Positions 60,909 to 64,000 of a stretch of DNA of 64,000 nt are shown here, one piece after another. Positions within the stretch are counted from its first letter, which is position 1; every line of letters starts with the position of its first letter. A program made the translations under genes and the position numbers. Source of the stretch: Fermentibacter sp963718745 [NCBI: Candidatus Fermentibacterota bacterium] (GTDB lineage: Bacteria > Fermentibacterota > Fermentibacteria > Fermentibacterales); the NCBI GenBank assembly GCA_963718745.1, contig OY970370.1, positions 744,001-808,000 of the forward strand. Direction: 5' to 3'. The notes below the pieces were generated by a model. That model did not search any database. It was not told where the DNA came from and worked only from the letters and a program-made list of their open reading frames with translations.

Positions 60909-61732
60909 CTTGCGCCTCCGAGGAACGCGGCCAGGCTGTCGAAGAAGACCCGGCCCGGACCCGGCTGCCCGTGGATCCCGCCGCCCATGGCCGCCCTGCG
61001 CAGGTCTCCCCACGCCCCCGGAATCGAAGGCGGTACGTGCCACAGGTGGAATGCCCTCTCGGGATGGGGCATCATGGCCAGCACGTTGCCAGACGGGTTC
61101 AGGAGCCCTGCGAGAGAGCGGAACGAACCGTTCGGGTTGCCTGGATAGTCCGATGCTTCGACGCCTTCGGCGTTCGAGTAGACGAGCCCCGTCACCAGGG
61201 TGGAATCGAGTTTCTCCCGGTCGACATCCCCGGAGAACATGAAGCGGCCCTCTGCGTGTGCGATCGGAAGGGGGACGGGAGAAGCGGAAGCCTTCAGGAG
61301 CCAGGGGGAGCGCGTTGCCGAAGGACCGGGTACGACGTGTATCCATGCGGAAAGGTAGCCCGTCCTGCCGGTGATGTGGTTGGAGGCCAGGGCGGCTTCG
61401 ACCCTGCCTCCGGTCCAGCCCGGGACCAGCCCGCACTCGACCAGTATCTGAGCGCCGTTGCATATGCCCAGGACAGGTTTGCCGGCCATGGCGGCCTCGA
61501 AGACGGAGTCGGTCACCCTCTCCTTGGCGGCTACGGCTCCTGCACGGACCCGGTCCTGGAAAGAGAAGCCGCCGGGAAGCACGAACGCATCACAGGAGGA
61601 GAGCTCCGAAGCCGGGGTGTTCCAGCGGTACACCCTGCCGTCCATGCCGCTTTCAGAGAGACACCGGGCGGTCTCGTACTCGCAGTTGGATCCGGGGAAC
61701 TGGATGACTGCGATCCTCGGCAGAGGCTTCAT
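60905..61732 (-). CDS. purQ: Phosphoribosylformylglycinamidine synthase subunit PurQ
   Basis: Glutaminase subunit supplying ammonia to PurL, 275 aa from MKPLPRIAVIQFPGSNCEYE. The catalytic Cys is in VLGICNGAQILVECG, and the His-Glu pair in MMPHPERAF. It overlaps purL by 4 nt. It is slightly longer than typical Bacillus PurQ (~227 aa), with extra sequence around WHVPPSIPGAWG. Confidence 0.95.
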   Translation of the reverse strand: MKPLPRIAVIQFPGSNCEYETARCLSESGMDGRVYRWNTPASELSSCDAFVLPGGFSFQDRVRAGAVAAKERVTDSVFEAAMAGKPVLGICNGAQILVECGLVPGWTGGRVEAALASNHITGRTGYLSAWIHVVPGPSATRSPWLLKASASPVPLPIAHAEGRFMFSGDVDREKLDSTLVTGLVYSNAEGVEASDYPGNPNGSFRSLAGLLNPSGNVLAMMPHPERAFHLWHVPPSIPGAWGDLRRAAMGGGIHGQPGPGRVFFDSLAAFLGGAR

Positions 61733-63996
61733 TCCTCCCTCCAGACCATCGCTGCGAGCCTGTCGCGCCACTTCGGATGGAGCGTGGTGAGATCCAGCTC
61801 CCATCCGTTCCCGGAGATTGAGAACGAGGGTACGACCTCGCCGACGACCCTCGCGGGAACCGGAAGGCCGGAGAGCGCGGGCAGGTCCTCGGGCTTCACC
61901 TCGAGCAGGTATCCAGGAGTCTCGGAGTAGAGCAGCACGGGGTCCCTCGCGAAGTCCAGCCTGGCTCCAAGCCCGTTCACGGGGCCGGCGGCGAGGATCA
62001 TCTCGAGGGTGGCGAATGCGGCCCCCCCTTCCGAAATGTCGTGGGATGCCTGCACGATCCCCTTTCCGATCCAGTCGAGCACCAGCCCGGCCATGGCGAG
62101 TTCGAGACCACCCCTGAACCGGGGTACTGCTCCTCCCCTGTGTCCGAGGCACTCGCGATAGAAGAGGCTTCCGCCCAGCTCGTCCTCCCTGGCCCCGACG
62201 AGCACGAGGAGGTCGCCCGAGCGCTTCAGGGACATGTCGCGGGCCTTCGAGAAGTCATCTAGCCTGCCGAAGACCGCTACGATCGGTGATGGCGGAATGG
62301 CCGCCCCTGTTCTGCTCTGGTTGTAGAAGCTCACATTCCCGGAGACTATCGGAAGGGAATCCCCGCCTGCGATGGCCAGAGCCCTGCAGGCATCGGCGAT
62401 CCCCTCCACACCGCGGCTGAACTGCCACATGACGCCGGGGTTCTCGGGGCTTCCGTAGTTCAGGCAGTCCGTCGCCGCAAGTGGAAGGGCGCCTGTGGCT
62501 ACCACGTTCCTGAAGGCCTCGCCGACCGCGTGCGCACCTCCGAGATAGGGATCCAGCTCGCCGTAGAAGGGATTGCCGTCCCCACTCAGCGCGAGACCCG
62601 CCCTGGAGCCGGGGACCGGGACCACGACGACCGCATCGGCCTCACCGGGCCGCAGATGCGTGACTCCCTGGACTTCGCTGTCATAGAAGGAGAAGAGCGG
62701 GGCGCGCGAGACGCCCGAGGCCGAGAGCGCCATCCTCTCGAGGTCGCTCGCCGGGTCGACCGGCCTCGCGGACGGCTCCGGGAGGGATGCTGCGACCTCC
62801 AGTCCGGGGCGGTCGTGGTAGATCCCCTCGGTTATGGCGTCGACGGGGGCGCAGGCGACCTCTTTCCCGCAGTGGAGAACGAGATAGGTCCTGTCTCCGG
62901 TGAAACGTCCGATTATCGAGGCGCCCGCACCGGGGTAAAGCCGCGGAAGCTCGAATTCCTCGTTGTAGGTCTCCACGACGTCGTATGCGACATCCTGCGG
63001 CACGGCCAGGCCGAACCGCTCCTGGGTCTCCGCGCAGGCTATGACCTCCGGGGGCAGATCGGCCGCCGAGACGGGCACCCTGTCCAGCCAGAGCTCTATA
63101 CCCATCCCGCCGTGAGAGGCCATCTCGCTGCTGACGCAGGCGATCCCGCCAGCGCCGAGATCCTTGAAACCGAACTCGATCCCTCTTTCGAAGAGCATCT
63201 CGAGCACCCGTGCGTTCGCCTCGGAGACGACCCTCTTGAGGAACGGATCGGCCACCTGCACCGCTCCCATGCCTCCCGCAGAGTCGAGGTCGGCTGAAGC
63301 GAACGTGGCGCCACCGAATCCCGTCGCATCGGTCGGCTTCCCGACCAGGACGAGGACATAGGGGGTGTTGCGGGCAGCGGCGGGCACGAAACTGTGGACG
63401 ATCCGGTCGTGTCGTACGAGGCCGACGGAAACCACATTGACCAGGCAGTTCGATTCGTAGCCCTCGTGGAAGACCGTGTCACCGCCCAGGTTGGGCACTC
63501 CCAGAGCGTTGCCGTACTGCCACACGCCCTGTACGACCCCCCGCGCGACCGCCCTGGAGGAAGCAGTGGATGGAGGCCCGAACCGGAGGAGGTCCATGAC
63601 CCCGATGACCCTGGCACCCATGCAGTAGACGTCTCTGACGATGCCTCCGACCCCGGTCGCGGCTCCCTCGACCGGTAGCACCTGGGAGGGATGGTTGTGG
63701 CTCTCGTGAGCGACGACGAGGTCCCAGAGAACCCCCCCGCTCTCCGTGAAGCTCACTATCCCGGCATCCTCGCCGGGACCCAGAACCACCTGCGGCGCTG
63801 TAGTCGGGAGAGTCTTGAGGAGCTTCCTGGAGCTCTTGTAGGAGCAGTGCTCGCTCCACATCGTGTCGAAGAGGTGCAGTTCGAGCGGAGTCGGCATCCT
63901 CCCGACCCAGGATGCGACCTTCATCGCCTCCTCCAGAGTCATGGAGAGCCCCCGCGACTGCAGCTCGCCTGCTAGCTGGGAGGTGATGTCCTGCAT
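61729..63996 (-). CDS. purL: Phosphoribosylformylglycinamidine synthase subunit PurL (small type)
   Basis: Catalyses the ATP-dependent FGAR to FGAM step of purine synthesis. 755 aa, the small type that works with PurQ and PurS. It has MWSEHCSYKSSRKLLKTLP, VVAHESHNHPSQVLPVEGAATGVGG, KDLGAGGIACVSSEMA, and HDISEGGAAFATLEM. The ATG at 63996 lies 4 bases from the window end, so its ribosome-binding site and any earlier start cannot be checked. Confidence 0.95.
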   Translation of the reverse strand: MQDITSQLAGELQSRGLSMTLEEAMKVASWVGRMPTPLELHLFDTMWSEHCSYKSSRKLLKTLPTTAPQVVLGPGEDAGIVSFTESGGVLWDLVVAHESHNHPSQVLPVEGAATGVGGIVRDVYCMGARVIGVMDLLRFGPPSTASSRAVARGVVQGVWQYGNALGVPNLGGDTVFHEGYESNCLVNVVSVGLVRHDRIVHSFVPAAARNTPYVLVLVGKPTDATGFGGATFASADLDSAGGMGAVQVADPFLKRVVSEANARVLEMLFERGIEFGFKDLGAGGIACVSSEMASHGGMGIELWLDRVPVSAADLPPEVIACAETQERFGLAVPQDVAYDVVETYNEEFELPRLYPGAGASIIGRFTGDRTYLVLHCGKEVACAPVDAITEGIYHDRPGLEVAASLPEPSARPVDPASDLERMALSASGVSRAPLFSFYDSEVQGVTHLRPGEADAVVVVPVPGSRAGLALSGDGNPFYGELDPYLGGAHAVGEAFRNVVATGALPLAATDCLNYGSPENPGVMWQFSRGVEGIADACRALAIAGGDSLPIVSGNVSFYNQSRTGAAIPPSPIVAVFGRLDDFSKARDMSLKRSGDLLVLVGAREDELGGSLFYRECLGHRGGAVPRFRGGLELAMAGLVLDWIGKGIVQASHDISEGGAAFATLEMILAAGPVNGLGARLDFARDPVLLYSETPGYLLEVKPEDLPALSGLPVPARVVGEVVPSFSISGNGWELDLTTLHPKWRDRLAAMVWREE

Positions 63997-64000
63997 AATC

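Overview
The window reads as a chromosome segment of an uncultured, high-GC, probably Gram-negative bacterium. Several secreted proteins end in a FlgD-like Ig/type-IX-like C-terminal domain (G-x-Y-x-V-R-F followed by basic residues). Together with a full Rnf complex, a DUF4837 lipoprotein, a Wzc-type tyrosine kinase and SelA/SelB, this resembles candidate phyla of the FCB neighbourhood (Fermentibacterota, Eisenbacteria, WOR-3 and relatives). That placement is inference from gene content only. Nearly every gene lies on the minus strand; the exceptions are three tRNAs and dacB. Genes often overlap by 1-4 nt (ATGA or TGATG), so translational coupling is common, and GTG/TTG starts occur.

Layout. 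(1) 1-14.4 kb: division and cell-wall (dcw) cluster, transcribed mraZ-rsmH-ftsL-ftsI-murE-murF-mraY-murD-ftsW-murG-murC-ftsQ-ftsA-ftsZ (ftsZ cut by the window edge). It is driven from a promoter overlapped by three 10-bp MraZ boxes; murF carries one frameshift. (2) 14.5-18.4 kb: polysaccharide export/precursor genes (ugd, an SLBB protein, a tyrosine kinase/co-polymerase). (3) 18.5-27.0 kb: rnfCDGEAB followed directly by selA-selB; rnfD carries two frameshifts. (4) 27.1-28.3 kb: nrdR and tRNA-His, tRNA-Lys and tRNA-Arg. (5) 27.9-30.7 kb: four copies of a two-hairpin repeat whose stems covary, plus a 184-bp direct repeat that starts in the tail of tRNA-Arg and recurs 2.2 kb away. (6) 28.5-34.4 kb: three large secreted proteins (FG-GAP propeller, PQQ-like propeller, LamG-like). 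(7) 34.5-41.3 kb: an accessory signalling cluster with an FHA membrane protein, a TPR-SLOG (TPR-S-like) protein, a LamG-like secreted protein and a TIR-TM-sensor protein, next to a catalytically degenerate tyrosine recombinase. (8) 41.5-42.8 kb: two tandem secreted paralogues, each interrupted by an in-frame UGA at the equivalent position in a C-x-x-U motif, each followed 11 nt later by an 8-bp hairpin. (9) 42.8-64 kb: housekeeping genes including a class V aminotransferase, two PEBP-family proteins, rlmI-like, a parvulin lipoprotein, dacB, a dolichol-phosphate-mannose-type glycosyltransferase, efp, aroQ, DUF4837, folD, rplU, rng, a two-domain radical SAM protein, and purL-purQ.

The most exciting part is region 8. 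With selA and selB on the same contig, the conserved position of the UGA and the conserved hairpins argue that these are two selenocysteine-containing exported proteins of a family I cannot name. A conventional gene caller would start them downstream of the Sec codon and lose the signal peptide and the redox motif.
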